From positions 5,263-69,262 of the forward strand of contig CAZMSF010000001.1 in assembly GCA_964568885.1 (NCBI GenBank): a stretch of 64,000 nucleotides of DNA. Direction: 5' to 3'. Both the position numbers and the translations under genes were made by a program. Below the pieces are notes generated by a model, which saw only the letters and a list, made by a program, of their open reading frames with translations, had not been told where the DNA came from and did no database searches. Positions 16,486-25,439 of this stretch are shown piece after piece; position 1 is the stretch's first letter, and the number at the start of each line of letters is the position of its first letter. This DNA comes from JAUSNA01 sp964568885. GTDB taxonomy: Bacteria; Patescibacteriota; Microgenomatia; Levybacterales; GWA1-39-11.

Positions 16486-18009
16486 ATGATTATAGACAAA
16501 CTTCTTAATAAGATTACTATGTACAGGTTGACCCTGTACTACCTGATTGCGCTCGTAATTTACGCTATGATTACGGGTTTTTTCGGACTTACATTATATG
16601 GTTCCGTCGACATTTTACTTTCTTCAGTCATCGTTCTGTCTGTATGCTTCATCTCGAACTGGATTTTTGCAAAACTTTTTAAGGCGGTAACGAATGTCGA
16701 AAGTGTCTTTATTACCGCTCTTATTATCATTCTTATTTTTCCGATGAAGTTCCCTCACCAAGCCGTCGGTCTTATCGGCGTGTCACTTCTTGCGATGGGG
16801 TCAAAGTATCTTCTCACTGTTGAAAAAAGACACCTTTTCAATCCTGCTGCGGTTGGGGTTGCAATGATGTCGCTTCTCTCGGCCGAGCATTCGGCAACAT
16901 GGTGGGTTGGAACGCCTCTTCTTATTGTTCCTACCCTCATCGGTGGGTTGCTTATAGTACGAAAGGTACAACGGATGCGGATGGCAGTGGTGTTTTTGGT
17001 TACTTACTTTGTGTTTGCAGCGGGAGCTGCCCTTCTTCATTCAAACCCCATATTATCCCTGTGGCAAAGAGGCGCGTTTTCATCAGCGCTTTTCTTCTTT
17101 ACTTTCGTGATGCTTACAGAACCGCTTACCTCCCCTTCTACAAAAAAAATGCGAACTTGGTATGCAATTATCGTCGCTGCATTATATTCAACCCCAATAG
17201 TACGACTCGGTGGTCTCGTTTTTACACCCGAAATGGCGCTTGTGGTCGGGAACATATTCTCATACGTAGTCAATCCGAAGTATAGACTCGAACTTCCATT
17301 GATAAAGAAAACTCAATTGTCGCCGGATACGTTTCTTTTCGACTTTGGTCTGGTGAAAGGGTTCAAATTCTTGCCCGGTCAATACATGGAATGGACCTTG
17401 CCTCACTCAAATGCCGACAGCAGAGGAAACCGTAGATACTTCAGCCTGGCGAACTCTCCCCATGAAGGCATCTCAATCGCGGTCAAATTCTATTCACCTT
17501 CAAGCACTTATAAAAGAGCTTTACTTTCTCTTCAGCCGGGACAAAAAATTGTTTCATCAAGCCTTTCCGGTGATTTTGTAATGCCCACCACAAGAAATAC
17601 CCCATTGGTCTTTATAGCAGGAGGTGTCGGAATCGCACCATTTCGAAGTATCATTGAGGACATCGTTGAAAAGAAAGAACAAGTCAATATCACCGTACTT
17701 TTTGCAAACAAAAGGAAAGAAGACATCCTGTTTCTTGACACCTTGGAAAAAGCCCGAGCATTTGGAGTAAACACTTTCTATATACTTACCGACAAAACTG
17801 CAATTCCTGCGGGTTGGCAAGGCATCTCAGGACATGTTACGCCGGAAATAGTAAAAACTTCTATTCCCGACTACATCAAGCGGAAGTTTTATGTTTCGGG
17901 ACCTCAATTGATGGTACAAAACTTTGAGAAAATTCTCTTATCAACCGGTGTTTTAAAGAAAAACATCAAAGTTGATTTCTTTCCCGGTTATCAGGAAACC
18001 TCTGCCTAG
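16486..18009 (+). CDS. Fused RnfD/NqrB-like membrane domain and FNR-type NAD(P)H:flavin reductase
   Basis: Residues 1-260 have about eight to ten membrane helices like RnfD/NqrB/NqrD subunits, including the FVMLTEPLTSPSTKKMR region (about 206-222) where the family carries flavin. Residues 265-507 are a ferredoxin-NADP reductase module with FAD motif RYFSLANSPHEG, GGVGIAPFRSI and the C-terminal FYVSGPQLMV. This puts NAD(P)H oxidation and transmembrane flavin transfer in one chain. No RnfB, RnfC or RnfE homologue is nearby. A short stem AACCT-CTGCCT-AGGTT spans the stop codon. Confidence 0.85.
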   Translation: MIIDKLLNKITMYRLTLYYLIALVIYAMITGFFGLTLYGSVDILLSSVIVLSVCFISNWIFAKLFKAVTNVESVFITALIIILIFPMKFPHQAVGLIGVSLLAMGSKYLLTVEKRHLFNPAAVGVAMMSLLSAEHSATWWVGTPLLIVPTLIGGLLIVRKVQRMRMAVVFLVTYFVFAAGAALLHSNPILSLWQRGAFSSALFFFTFVMLTEPLTSPSTKKMRTWYAIIVAALYSTPIVRLGGLVFTPEMALVVGNIFSYVVNPKYRLELPLIKKTQLSPDTFLFDFGLVKGFKFLPGQYMEWTLPHSNADSRGNRRYFSLANSPHEGISIAVKFYSPSSTYKRALLSLQPGQKIVSSSLSGDFVMPTTRNTPLVFIAGGVGIAPFRSIIEDIVEKKEQVNITVLFANKRKEDILFLDTLEKARAFGVNTFYILTDKTAIPAGWQGISGHVTPEIVKTSIPDYIKRKFYVSGPQLMVQNFEKILLSTGVLKKNIKVDFFPGYQETSA

Positions 18010-18065
18010 GTTGATTTTGTCCTCAAAATGTGCTATAGTATATTCAATATTCCTACATTTTCTCC

Positions 18066-18350
18066 ATGGCTACACAGCAAGAACCTAAACATTCAAACCC
18101 TTGTACCCGGTGCGGAAAAGAGCGCATTGAGGGCAAAAAATGGAAAGAGGAAATAGCTACTTTTTTCGGGACCTCAACTATCATCCATACCGAGACAGTT
18201 TGCCCGGACAAGGAATGTCAAAAAATTGTCGAGCAAAAGCTTGAGGCTCTCAAGCAAAAATCCGATGAATTGAAAGAGGAAAAACAGAAAAAACTTGACG
18301 TTCTTGCTAATGCGCGGAAGCTGAAAGCCGCTCAAAACCTCAAAAATTAA
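18066..18350 (+). CDS. Small zinc-finger/coiled-coil protein, unknown
   Basis: Two cysteine pairs (PCTRCGKER and VCPDKECQK) flank a short hydrophilic segment, followed by a strongly charged helix (EALKQKSDELKEEKQKKLDV). This resembles a zinc knuckle joined to a coiled coil. I do not recognise the family, though the composition recurs in candidate-phyla bacteria. A TATAGT about 28 nt upstream may be the -10. The stop overlaps the convergent alr stop. Confidence 0.6.
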   Translation: MATQQEPKHSNPCTRCGKERIEGKKWKEEIATFFGTSTIIHTETVCPDKECQKIVEQKLEALKQKSDELKEEKQKKLDVLANARKLKAAQNLKN

Positions 18351-19462
18351 ACTACTTTTCTTTTTGTAGAGGCATGTAAATGCACTAAAAGCTCATAAGG
18401 TATTACCCCTGCAATTTTTGACGCATTTTCAATAGTGTTACGGTCATTCGTATCAGATGAATACACGGTGACCACATCGTCTTCACGAAGATTGGAAACG
18501 GCAGTGACATCTATTGTGGTTATATTCATGCTCACTCTCCCTACAATCGGGCATAATATTCCCTTCACCTTAACAAACCCCTTATTGGAAAGCTTTCTTT
18601 CTACACCGTCATTATATCCTGCCGGCAGAATTGCAAGACTAATCTTTTTTTGTGCTTTGTATGTAAAATTGTAACCAACGCACTCCCCTTTTTTTATGGT
18701 TTTAATTTGTGCAATTCGTGTTTTAAATTCAAGCACCGGTTTTAGAAAGGTGTTTTTGAACGAAGGGTCTATTCCATAAAGAGATATTCCTGCCCTGGCC
18801 ACATTTCCCAGATTTGAAAGTCCGCCACTTTTCAAAATTCCAGAGGAATTTGCTATATGTACATACTCCGGAGAAAAACTTTTTTTTATCACGGCTACCG
18901 CTTGCCCAAACCGTTCATTTTGATCTTGCGTCAGTTTTTTTGTAGGATTTTCAGATTCGGCAAAGTGAGACATTATACCCTCAAGATATATACCCGATTT
19001 TTTTATATCCGAAAGAATATCTCCTAATTCCTCAAACAAAAAACCTTCCCTGTGCATTCCCGTATCGATAAACAAATGAATTTTGCTTTTCGGCTGATAC
19101 TCTTTTAGAGCGCGCAGTTGTTTCTTGGTATAGAGCGCGAAAGAAAATGGCAAGTGCTTTGTATGAAGACTTTCCGGGCTTACGTATCCCATGACAAGAA
19201 TCGGGGTCGAAATATTTGCCTTGTAAAGCTCGTAGGCCTCATATAGGCTGTCTACGCAAAAAAATGGGGGATCAAGTGCGTCCAGAACGGACGCAATTTG
19301 AGTAAGCCCGTGTCCGTACCCATTGCTTTTTAAAACCGGGGCAATCTTGAGCCCAAAGGAATTGAGATAATTGTAGTTTGAAATCAGCCTTTTTTTTGAG
19401 ATTTCCAGAATGTTTAACGGTTTGTAATTTCTGGTTAAAAGATTTTCGATTTGCTCTAACAT
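18347..19462 (-). CDS. alr: Alanine racemase
   Basis: PLP-binding lysine K45 in PVLKSNGYGHGL, the catalytic tyrosine region ILPAGYNDGVERK, RAGISLYGID and VGRVSMNITTID all match Alr. It interconverts L- and D-alanine, supplying D-Ala for peptidoglycan, in line with MurF, PBP and D,D-carboxypeptidase genes in the window. Length (371 aa) is normal. TATAAT lies 10 nt upstream of the ATG on the minus strand (plus 19473-19478). Confidence 0.96.
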   Translation of the reverse strand: MLEQIENLLTRNYKPLNILEISKKRLISNYNYLNSFGLKIAPVLKSNGYGHGLTQIASVLDALDPPFFCVDSLYEAYELYKANISTPILVMGYVSPESLHTKHLPFSFALYTKKQLRALKEYQPKSKIHLFIDTGMHREGFLFEELGDILSDIKKSGIYLEGIMSHFAESENPTKKLTQDQNERFGQAVAVIKKSFSPEYVHIANSSGILKSGGLSNLGNVARAGISLYGIDPSFKNTFLKPVLEFKTRIAQIKTIKKGECVGYNFTYKAQKKISLAILPAGYNDGVERKLSNKGFVKVKGILCPIVGRVSMNITTIDVTAVSNLREDDVVTVYSSDTNDRNTIENASKIAGVIPYELLVHLHASTKRKVV

Positions 19463-19496
19463 AAAGCGTCTTATTATATTCCATTTTACAAATTGT

Positions 19497-20369
19497 TTAA
19501 AATCCTAATAATTCACTCACTTTTACAAATTCGAATCCCTCTTTTTTGAGTGTCTCAACAATACGCGGTACTGCAAGGTAGTCAACCGGCTCATTGGGAA
19601 AACCATTCATATGCATAACTATTATTGAACCGTTTTTTACCCTATTAACAACCCTCCCAACAATACTGTTTTCATTACTGTTAAAACCGTCATCGGCAAC
19701 AACATCCCATGCTATCGCATTTGCACCTGCCAGTTTGAGAAGCGCCAGGTCCCCCGGACCAAAGCAACCGCCGGGAAACCGGAATAACCGAGTTTTTTTG
19801 TTTGTATACTTTTCAATAATGAGTTGTGACGCGCCTATGTCTTCTATTTTTCTGTCTTCCGGCAACGCCTCAAGCGCATAGCAGGGGAAAGAATAGGCCC
19901 TATGGGAATACGAATGGCTCCCTATTTCAAGAAATGACTTCGAGGAGAGTTCTTTGGTAATTTCAGGATATTGCTCTACCCAAAGACCGCTTAAAAAAAG
20001 AGTCGCAGGAGTCCTGGACCTTACCAGAAAGGAAATGAGCTTGTCATCGTAAAAGCTTTTTACACTTCCATTTGCAAGCATTTGCCGCATCCCTGTTGTC
20101 ATATCTGCATCGAAAGTAAGAGCCACTTTTTTTTTGTTCCTTTCTCCATGAAAGTACACTCCAAAGAACTCCCCTTTTCCGGACACATAATCAATCTGTC
20201 GTAATATCACCTGATACATGGCTCCCGGAAGGAGCGGCGAATTCCTGTTAATGGTTTGCGGGCGAAGGAAGAATGGACTTGAGGGAAGGGGTGAAGAAAA
20301 AAAGCCGACTCCAAATCCAAAGAAAAGGATTACCACTATGGACAGCGTGAAGAAAAAAGAAGAACGCAT
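19497..20369 (-). CDS. Polysaccharide deacetylase (NodB-like), membrane anchored
   Basis: An N-terminal anchor (FFFTLSIVVILFFGFGVGFF) precedes a NodB domain: motif 1 ALTFDADM, motif 2 IGSHSYSHRAYS (metal H-x3-H), RFPGGCFG, AWDVVADDGFN and IIVMHMNG. These metal enzymes remove acetyl groups from peptidoglycan or exopolysaccharide. Motif 1 reads TFDAD where TFDDG is typical, so the metal/base aspartates are retained in a shifted context. It is divergent from the P-type ATPase gene. Confidence 0.88.
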   Translation of the reverse strand: MRSSFFFTLSIVVILFFGFGVGFFSSPLPSSPFFLRPQTINRNSPLLPGAMYQVILRQIDYVSGKGEFFGVYFHGERNKKKVALTFDADMTTGMRQMLANGSVKSFYDDKLISFLVRSRTPATLFLSGLWVEQYPEITKELSSKSFLEIGSHSYSHRAYSFPCYALEALPEDRKIEDIGASQLIIEKYTNKKTRLFRFPGGCFGPGDLALLKLAGANAIAWDVVADDGFNSNENSIVGRVVNRVKNGSIIVMHMNGFPNEPVDYLAVPRIVETLKKEGFEFVKVSELLGF

Positions 20370-20489
20370 TCAGGTCTTTTGTATACATTATTCAGCGTGT
20401 GGGGTCAAGGGGGTCATGGAAATTCCCAAAAAAAACAGTTAGAATTAATCGAATCAAACTGTCAACTTCAAAAAGACTGTCACTTCCGT

Positions 20490-22277
20490 ATGCAACACAG
20501 AATTATTTATTACATCCGTAGTTTTATTACCCCGGTTATTGTACTCGCAGGATTGCTTCTTTATTTGGCTTTCTCCTATCTGAATATTCACCTGCTTTTG
20601 TTCCCCTTGGCCATAGCAACAATTATTATCGGAAGTTATAAATTGGTCGTTGAGACGTATGAAGACATACGAAGTGGAAAATTTGGGCTCGATTATATCG
20701 CAATTCTTGCTGTTATTGTTTCAGTTGCGACCGGAGAATACATTGTTGGAATAATTCTTGCTCTTATGATCGCTTCCGGACGGAATCTTGAAGAATACGG
20801 TGCAAAGATGGCAAAAAGGTCCTTGACCGAACTTTCCGAGCGCATTCCTCATGACGTCATGGTTGAAAAAGGAGCCACAAGCGAAAAAAAGGCGGTCAAA
20901 AATGTCACTGTAGGAGAAGTAATTATCATCAGAAAGGGAGAAGTTGTACCGCTTGACGGAGAGATAATATCCGAAGAAAGTCTTTTCGATGAACAATCTC
21001 TGACCGGAGAGGCTTTCCCTGTTGAAAAACTTCATGGTGATTTTATCCGCTCGGGTGTAATTAACGTAGGAACAATTGCACGCATTAAGGTTTTGAAAGA
21101 ACAGAAGGACTCGAGCTATTCAAAGATTATAGAAATCGTTGAGAGAGCTCAAAGCGCAAAAGCTCCGCTTGTAAGGCTTGCCGATAAGTACAGTGTCTAT
21201 TTTACAATTGTAACTTTTGTCATCGCATCGTTCTCCTTTATGCTCCATGGGACATTAGAATCTATTCTTGCGGTTTTGGTCGTTGCTACCCCCTGCCCGT
21301 TAATTTTGGCTACTCCAATAGCTCTTCTTGGCGGAATGAACGCTCAGGCAAGAAGAAGGATAATTATAAAGCACTTATCAAGCCTTGAGTCTCTTTCCAG
21401 AGTCGATACGGTAGTATTTGATAAAACCGGGACCATTACGCTTGGTAAACCCAAGGTAAGCGAATTCAGACTGCATAATGGGGAACTGGAAAAAGAACGG
21501 GCTCTTGCGATTGCCGTTGCAATTGAGAGAAATTCTCTGCATCCTTTGGCAAGCGCGGTGGTTGAGTATGGAAAATCGGTCGCAAGAATTCCAGTCTTGA
21601 AAGTTAAGGAAACGATAGGAAAAGGCATTCAGGGAAGCATTGATGGTAAAGACTATGTCCTCAAAAAAACAGAGATGGACACAGAGACTATGGAAATAGG
21701 ATTGTATCAAAATGAAGTTCTTTTGGCGTCCTTCATATTTGAAGATGAAGTCAAAACCGAGTCACGAAGTATTATCGAAAAACTGAAGAATATGAAAATG
21801 AACCTTTTCATTTTTACGGGAGACAAGCTGCAGACAACCCAAAAATTAGTGGAACGGCTTCAAATCGACATGAAAATACGGGCAGAGTTAAAACCGGAAG
21901 AAAAGCAAAAAGGAATTGAAGAACTGAAAAAAAGGGGAGCAATAGTTGCGATGGTCGGCGACGGCATCAACGACGCGCCTGCCTTAGCTTTATCAGACGT
22001 TGGGATGGTTTTTGCAAATGAGGAAAAAACTGCAGCCTCGGAAGCCTCGGACATCGTACTTTTGGGAGGCAACTTCTCCTCCGTTCTCTATTCCCTTTTG
22101 AGCGCACGGCGGACAATATCAATTGCAAAACAAAGTATCGTGGCCGGAATCGGAATGAGCGTGGTTTGTATGATACTTGCCTCATTCGGACTTATTTCTC
22201 CCATTGTCGGTGCTGTCATTCAGGAAGGAATTGATGTAGCGGTCATTCTCAACGCCCTTCGTGCAAGTAAGAGCTAG
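20490..22277 (+). CDS. Heavy-metal translocating P-type ATPase (P1B-like, no metal-binding N-domain)
   Basis: From ATG 20490 the protein is 595 aa: membrane pair, actuator domain with LTGEAFPVEK, transmembrane motif ATPCPLILATP (C at about 269), phosphorylation DKTGTITLGKP (D at about 311), and hinge GDGINDAPALALSDVG. It pumps transition-metal ions out. The helix-6 motif is TPC-P-L, not the copper CPC, and no HMA domain precedes it. An upstream frame to 20379 adds 37 residues with no hydrophobic or metal motif and is rejected. Metal specificity is unclear. Confidence 0.9.
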   Translation: MQHRIIYYIRSFITPVIVLAGLLLYLAFSYLNIHLLLFPLAIATIIIGSYKLVVETYEDIRSGKFGLDYIAILAVIVSVATGEYIVGIILALMIASGRNLEEYGAKMAKRSLTELSERIPHDVMVEKGATSEKKAVKNVTVGEVIIIRKGEVVPLDGEIISEESLFDEQSLTGEAFPVEKLHGDFIRSGVINVGTIARIKVLKEQKDSSYSKIIEIVERAQSAKAPLVRLADKYSVYFTIVTFVIASFSFMLHGTLESILAVLVVATPCPLILATPIALLGGMNAQARRRIIIKHLSSLESLSRVDTVVFDKTGTITLGKPKVSEFRLHNGELEKERALAIAVAIERNSLHPLASAVVEYGKSVARIPVLKVKETIGKGIQGSIDGKDYVLKKTEMDTETMEIGLYQNEVLLASFIFEDEVKTESRSIIEKLKNMKMNLFIFTGDKLQTTQKLVERLQIDMKIRAELKPEEKQKGIEELKKRGAIVAMVGDGINDAPALALSDVGMVFANEEKTAASEASDIVLLGGNFSSVLYSLLSARRTISIAKQSIVAGIGMSVVCMILASFGLISPIVGAVIQEGIDVAVILNALRASKS

Positions 22278-22296
22278 CAGGGTGTAATATAGAAAT

Positions 22297-23757
22297 GTGA
22301 TTTCTCCCCTTTTCTTTATCCGAAAAAAGCACATTCCTATTCTTTTGGCGGTTTTCATTTGCCTTGTCTTCTTTGCAGCGTATAGCACTCTCTCCATAGT
22401 GCGGCATCTCCATTACGAATCGTATGGGTTTGATTTGGGAATAAATGACCAGACGGTATGGCGCTACAGCAGATTTGAGGCCCCCCTTACTACAATTGAC
22501 CCGTTTCCTGACAGAACAAAGCTTGATACGCATGTTGAGCTAGTGTACGCCATTATTTCCCCATCGTATTGGCTGTGGTCAACAAGGAAAATGCTTCTGT
22601 TGGTTTCCGCTTTTATTGTTTGTTCGGGCGGAATATCGGCATTTCTCCTTTCAAGAAGTAGGCTTAAAAACCTCCCCCTTAGTTTTTCAATAATGTTTTC
22701 ATATCTTATGTTTTATGGGCTGCAAAACGCCGTGTGGTTTGACGTGCACAGTTCCAATTTCGCGGCCGCTTTTCTTATGTGGTTCATCTATTTTCTCGAT
22801 GGAAAAAGATCAAAAGCTGCAATTCTCTTCTTTTTTCTTGCAATAACTGCCAAAGAAAATATAGCATTGTACACTCTGACAATTGCTCTTCTTTACTTAA
22901 TAAGAAGGAGGTCAAAAATTGTTATTGGTTTTGCAACTGCATCCATTCTTTATCTTCTTTTCATTTATTTGATTTATTTTCCGCATATAGTTAATCTTCC
23001 CTATCTTTACTCAAATAAGTCAGGTTTGCTTTCAAACCTTAATCCCTACTATCTTATTAATACCAAAGAAAAAATTACAACGATTTTCTATTCATTTGCG
23101 TCTTTTGGATTTCTTCCCCTACTAAATCCGCTCACGCTTCCTCTTATTTTTGCTCACTTCACAACCTTCTTTGTCATAGCTTCCGACTTGCCCGGAGCTC
23201 AAGGTCTTTATGGGCACTACCGCGTTACTCTGGCACCTCTTTTTGTATGGTCGACGGTGGTAACAGTTGGAACGTTCCGTTTTTTGAATAACAAATATAT
23301 CGCTTTCTATCTTGTCCTTTGTACTCTTTTTTTACAATACAGCCTTCATCTGCCGCTTTCCTACCTAACAAAGGAATGGTTTTGGAAAAAACCGGCTTCT
23401 GAAACATACATCAACACCCTTATTGAAAGATACTTACCACCGGATGCCTCCGTTGTCTCCCAAAACAATATAACTCCGCATATTTCCCATAGAGACAAGA
23501 TATATACGCTCTATTATGACAGCAAGAACTTTCCTAAAAATTCACCCTGCGGGAGTACAACTTGTGACTGGTTCCGCTGGTTTTCAAACCCTGAGTATCT
23601 TATTGTTGACACTTCAGCAAATTGGGACGCTAGGCATTTGCTTATCGATAGACCTGTTTTTCTAAAAGCGCTTCGCAACATGGAAAAAGCGAAAGTGATA
23701 CGCCTTTACAAAGAGGTCGGAAGCGCAAAGCTTTACAGAGTAACCGGTTCTCCATGA
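22297..23757 (+). CDS. DUF2079 family multi-pass membrane protein
   Basis: An integral membrane protein of about 10-12 helices. HYESYGFDLGINDQTVWRYS near the N-terminus, HVELVYAIISP, WFDVHSSNFAAAFLMW and AITAKENIALYTL match DUF2079, a GT-C-like group of probable membrane glycosyltransferases. The C-terminal 130 residues are extracytoplasmic. GTG start is supported by TAATAT (22285-22290) ending 6 nt before it. Lies 19 nt after the ATPase. Confidence 0.82.
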   Translation: MISPLFFIRKKHIPILLAVFICLVFFAAYSTLSIVRHLHYESYGFDLGINDQTVWRYSRFEAPLTTIDPFPDRTKLDTHVELVYAIISPSYWLWSTRKMLLLVSAFIVCSGGISAFLLSRSRLKNLPLSFSIMFSYLMFYGLQNAVWFDVHSSNFAAAFLMWFIYFLDGKRSKAAILFFFLAITAKENIALYTLTIALLYLIRRRSKIVIGFATASILYLLFIYLIYFPHIVNLPYLYSNKSGLLSNLNPYYLINTKEKITTIFYSFASFGFLPLLNPLTLPLIFAHFTTFFVIASDLPGAQGLYGHYRVTLAPLFVWSTVVTVGTFRFLNNKYIAFYLVLCTLFLQYSLHLPLSYLTKEWFWKKPASETYINTLIERYLPPDASVVSQNNITPHISHRDKIYTLYYDSKNFPKNSPCGSTTCDWFRWFSNPEYLIVDTSANWDARHLLIDRPVFLKALRNMEKAKVIRLYKEVGSAKLYRVTGSP

Positions 23758-23780
23758 AAGCCTAATGGTATACTATTTAA

Positions 23781-24053
23781 ATGAAGGCATATTGGTTCCG
23801 GGCAAAAAGATACGGCTGGGGATGGTATCCGTCTACCTGGCAGGGATGGACGGTCATACTGCTCTATGCAATAATTCTTTTTTTTATATTTCTTACTCTT
23901 GACTCGGAGCTCCATTCTCCAATTGAGACGATGAAACAGTTTTTTCCAATAGAGCTTGTTTTAACGGCTATACTTATTGTAGTTTGCTACATTAAAGGAG
24001 AAAGGCCTTCCTGGAGGTGGGGAGACAAAAAGAAGAAATCATCAAGAAGATAA
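23781..24053 (+). CDS. Small two-helix membrane protein, unknown
   Basis: 90 aa, with AKRYGWGWYPSTWQGW at the N-terminus, then two membrane helices (VILLYAIILFFIFLTL and IELVLTAILIVVCYI) and a basic tail. The WGWYP-WQGW motif recurs in small proteins of candidate-phyla bacteria, but I know no function. TATACT (23769-23774) ends 6 nt before ATG, so it has its own leaderless promoter. Confidence 0.65.
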   Translation: MKAYWFRAKRYGWGWYPSTWQGWTVILLYAIILFFIFLTLDSELHSPIETMKQFFPIELVLTAILIVVCYIKGERPSWRWGDKKKKSSRR

Positions 24054-24306
24054 CCGGAATTTCTTTCCGAATAAATCAAAATTGAACAGTGTCAACTTTC
24101 CTCCGATGCTGTCAATTTCAAAAACAGGCACTTTTTTAGGAATTTTCGAAAGCGAGCTTTTTAACGGTATTTCTACCGTCGGCACTTTGAAATATTTGCT
24201 TTTCACCCATGTATCTTATGTTCTATCTGTCAATTGCAGTTATAAAATATGTAAGAATAATACAATAATATCTTCCCTACTGAAGATTTTCTACAAGAGC
24301 GAACAA
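24054..24306. other. Intergenic region without a convincing gene
   Basis: An open frame from TTG 24082 runs through here but lacks a promoter, Shine-Dalgarno or recognisable domain and overlaps the convergent gene. The segment holds a near-repeat TGTCAAYTT (24089-24097 and 24113-24121) similar to CTGTCAACTTCAAAAA upstream of the P-type ATPase at about 20458. Otherwise I see nothing in it. Confidence 0.4.
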
Positions 24307-25437
24307 TCAAGCCGCCGCAGGTCTTAAAAGAGGGGTAAAATCGTATATCGTTTTGTTCGGAGCGAAAGGATTTCCTGCAACAATTGCGCTTTTGCTGTCA
24401 ATTCCCAGCATATCACGGAACCTCCATTCCATATAGATTGCTTGATTTGTCATATCTTGTTGAGCGTCAAACGCCTTCTTCTGAAAAAATAATTCCGATT
24501 GCTGACTGCTATTTATCCCAAATCTCGAGAATAAAGTACGAAAATCTGAAGGCGTCGTGGGCACCAGACGAAGTCCTGAGGCACGGTCTGCTATTATATC
24601 CATTGGTGAACTATTGTCCTCAAGACTTAGTCGCTGCACCTGAAGATTGAGGTGCCAATCTGCGATTTCTCTGGCTACTTCTTGGCGGATTGTAGCTATG
24701 TGGTCTTTATTGGCCATCAGTTTGAATATGTCCTTTACATATTTAGCGTTTTGTAAACTTCTTTCAACCCCTTCGATGTCCATGCCATACTCATCAAGCA
24801 GGTTGAATATTTTTTTGGGGCGTGCTTCCGAAACAAGAGCTCTTAAATATTCACCGTATGCCTGAACGAGTGGAGAATGGTATAGTGCAACAATTAAAGA
24901 CGATGTGTCTGTGCCGTTTGCGATATTCCGCTCTACTGTCTCAAGCGCACTTCTTCCCCTATCAACAGTGTCCTTTCCTCCAACCGCCGGAACCTCAAAT
25001 ATGTCTGAAGACATAATCCCTTCATAAATTCTTTCATTGAACTCATCATCCTCAAGCTTTCCCGTCTGACCCAGGCGCTGACGCTTTCTTCTTTCCATTT
25101 CAAGCAAAAAATCATATTGGCCGGTTTTCTTATCAAACGGTATCCCCAAGCGTGCGGCGTTTTCCGAAGCGGCCGAAAGCAATTGAAAAAACAAAGCGCT
25201 TTTTCCTGTTGCCGGCTCTCCCATGATGATTATCCGTCGCCCATTTAAAAATTGTTGCACGAGATAACGTCCGACTTCTCGCCCTTCGTCTCGAATTTCC
25301 ATAATTCCATTAAGAACATTGTGCCTTTCGGGGCTCAGTTCAATCTCGGCAAGAGGAACAACAACAGAAGTCCCATCTCGTACCAGTTGCGCATCAAAAT
25401 CCCTGTTCATTTCAAAATGTGTTTCATTTTCATTCAT
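24307..25437 (-). CDS. P-loop protein of unknown function, in operon with two-component genes
   Basis: A Walker A motif, GEPATGKS (residues 73-80, in IIIMGEPATGKSALFFQL), follows a 70-residue N-terminal region. No clear Walker B or sensor motif is evident, and the remaining 290 residues are mostly charged helices. I do not recognise the family. The gene lies 2 nt after the histidine kinase stop, so it is very probably translated from the same mRNA as the kinase and regulator, which suggests a signalling output or accessory role. Confidence 0.6.
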   Translation of the reverse strand: MNENETHFEMNRDFDAQLVRDGTSVVVPLAEIELSPERHNVLNGIMEIRDEGREVGRYLVQQFLNGRRIIIMGEPATGKSALFFQLLSAASENAARLGIPFDKKTGQYDFLLEMERRKRQRLGQTGKLEDDEFNERIYEGIMSSDIFEVPAVGGKDTVDRGRSALETVERNIANGTDTSSLIVALYHSPLVQAYGEYLRALVSEARPKKIFNLLDEYGMDIEGVERSLQNAKYVKDIFKLMANKDHIATIRQEVAREIADWHLNLQVQRLSLEDNSSPMDIIADRASGLRLVPTTPSDFRTLFSRFGINSSQQSELFFQKKAFDAQQDMTNQAIYMEWRFRDMLGIDSKSAIVAGNPFAPNKTIYDFTPLLRPAAA

Positions 25438-25439
25438 TG

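Noticed and set aside
24082..24327. 81-codon open frame on the plus strand
   Set aside because: TTG start, no Shine-Dalgarno or -10 box, no domain, and its end overlaps the convergent P-loop protein gene.
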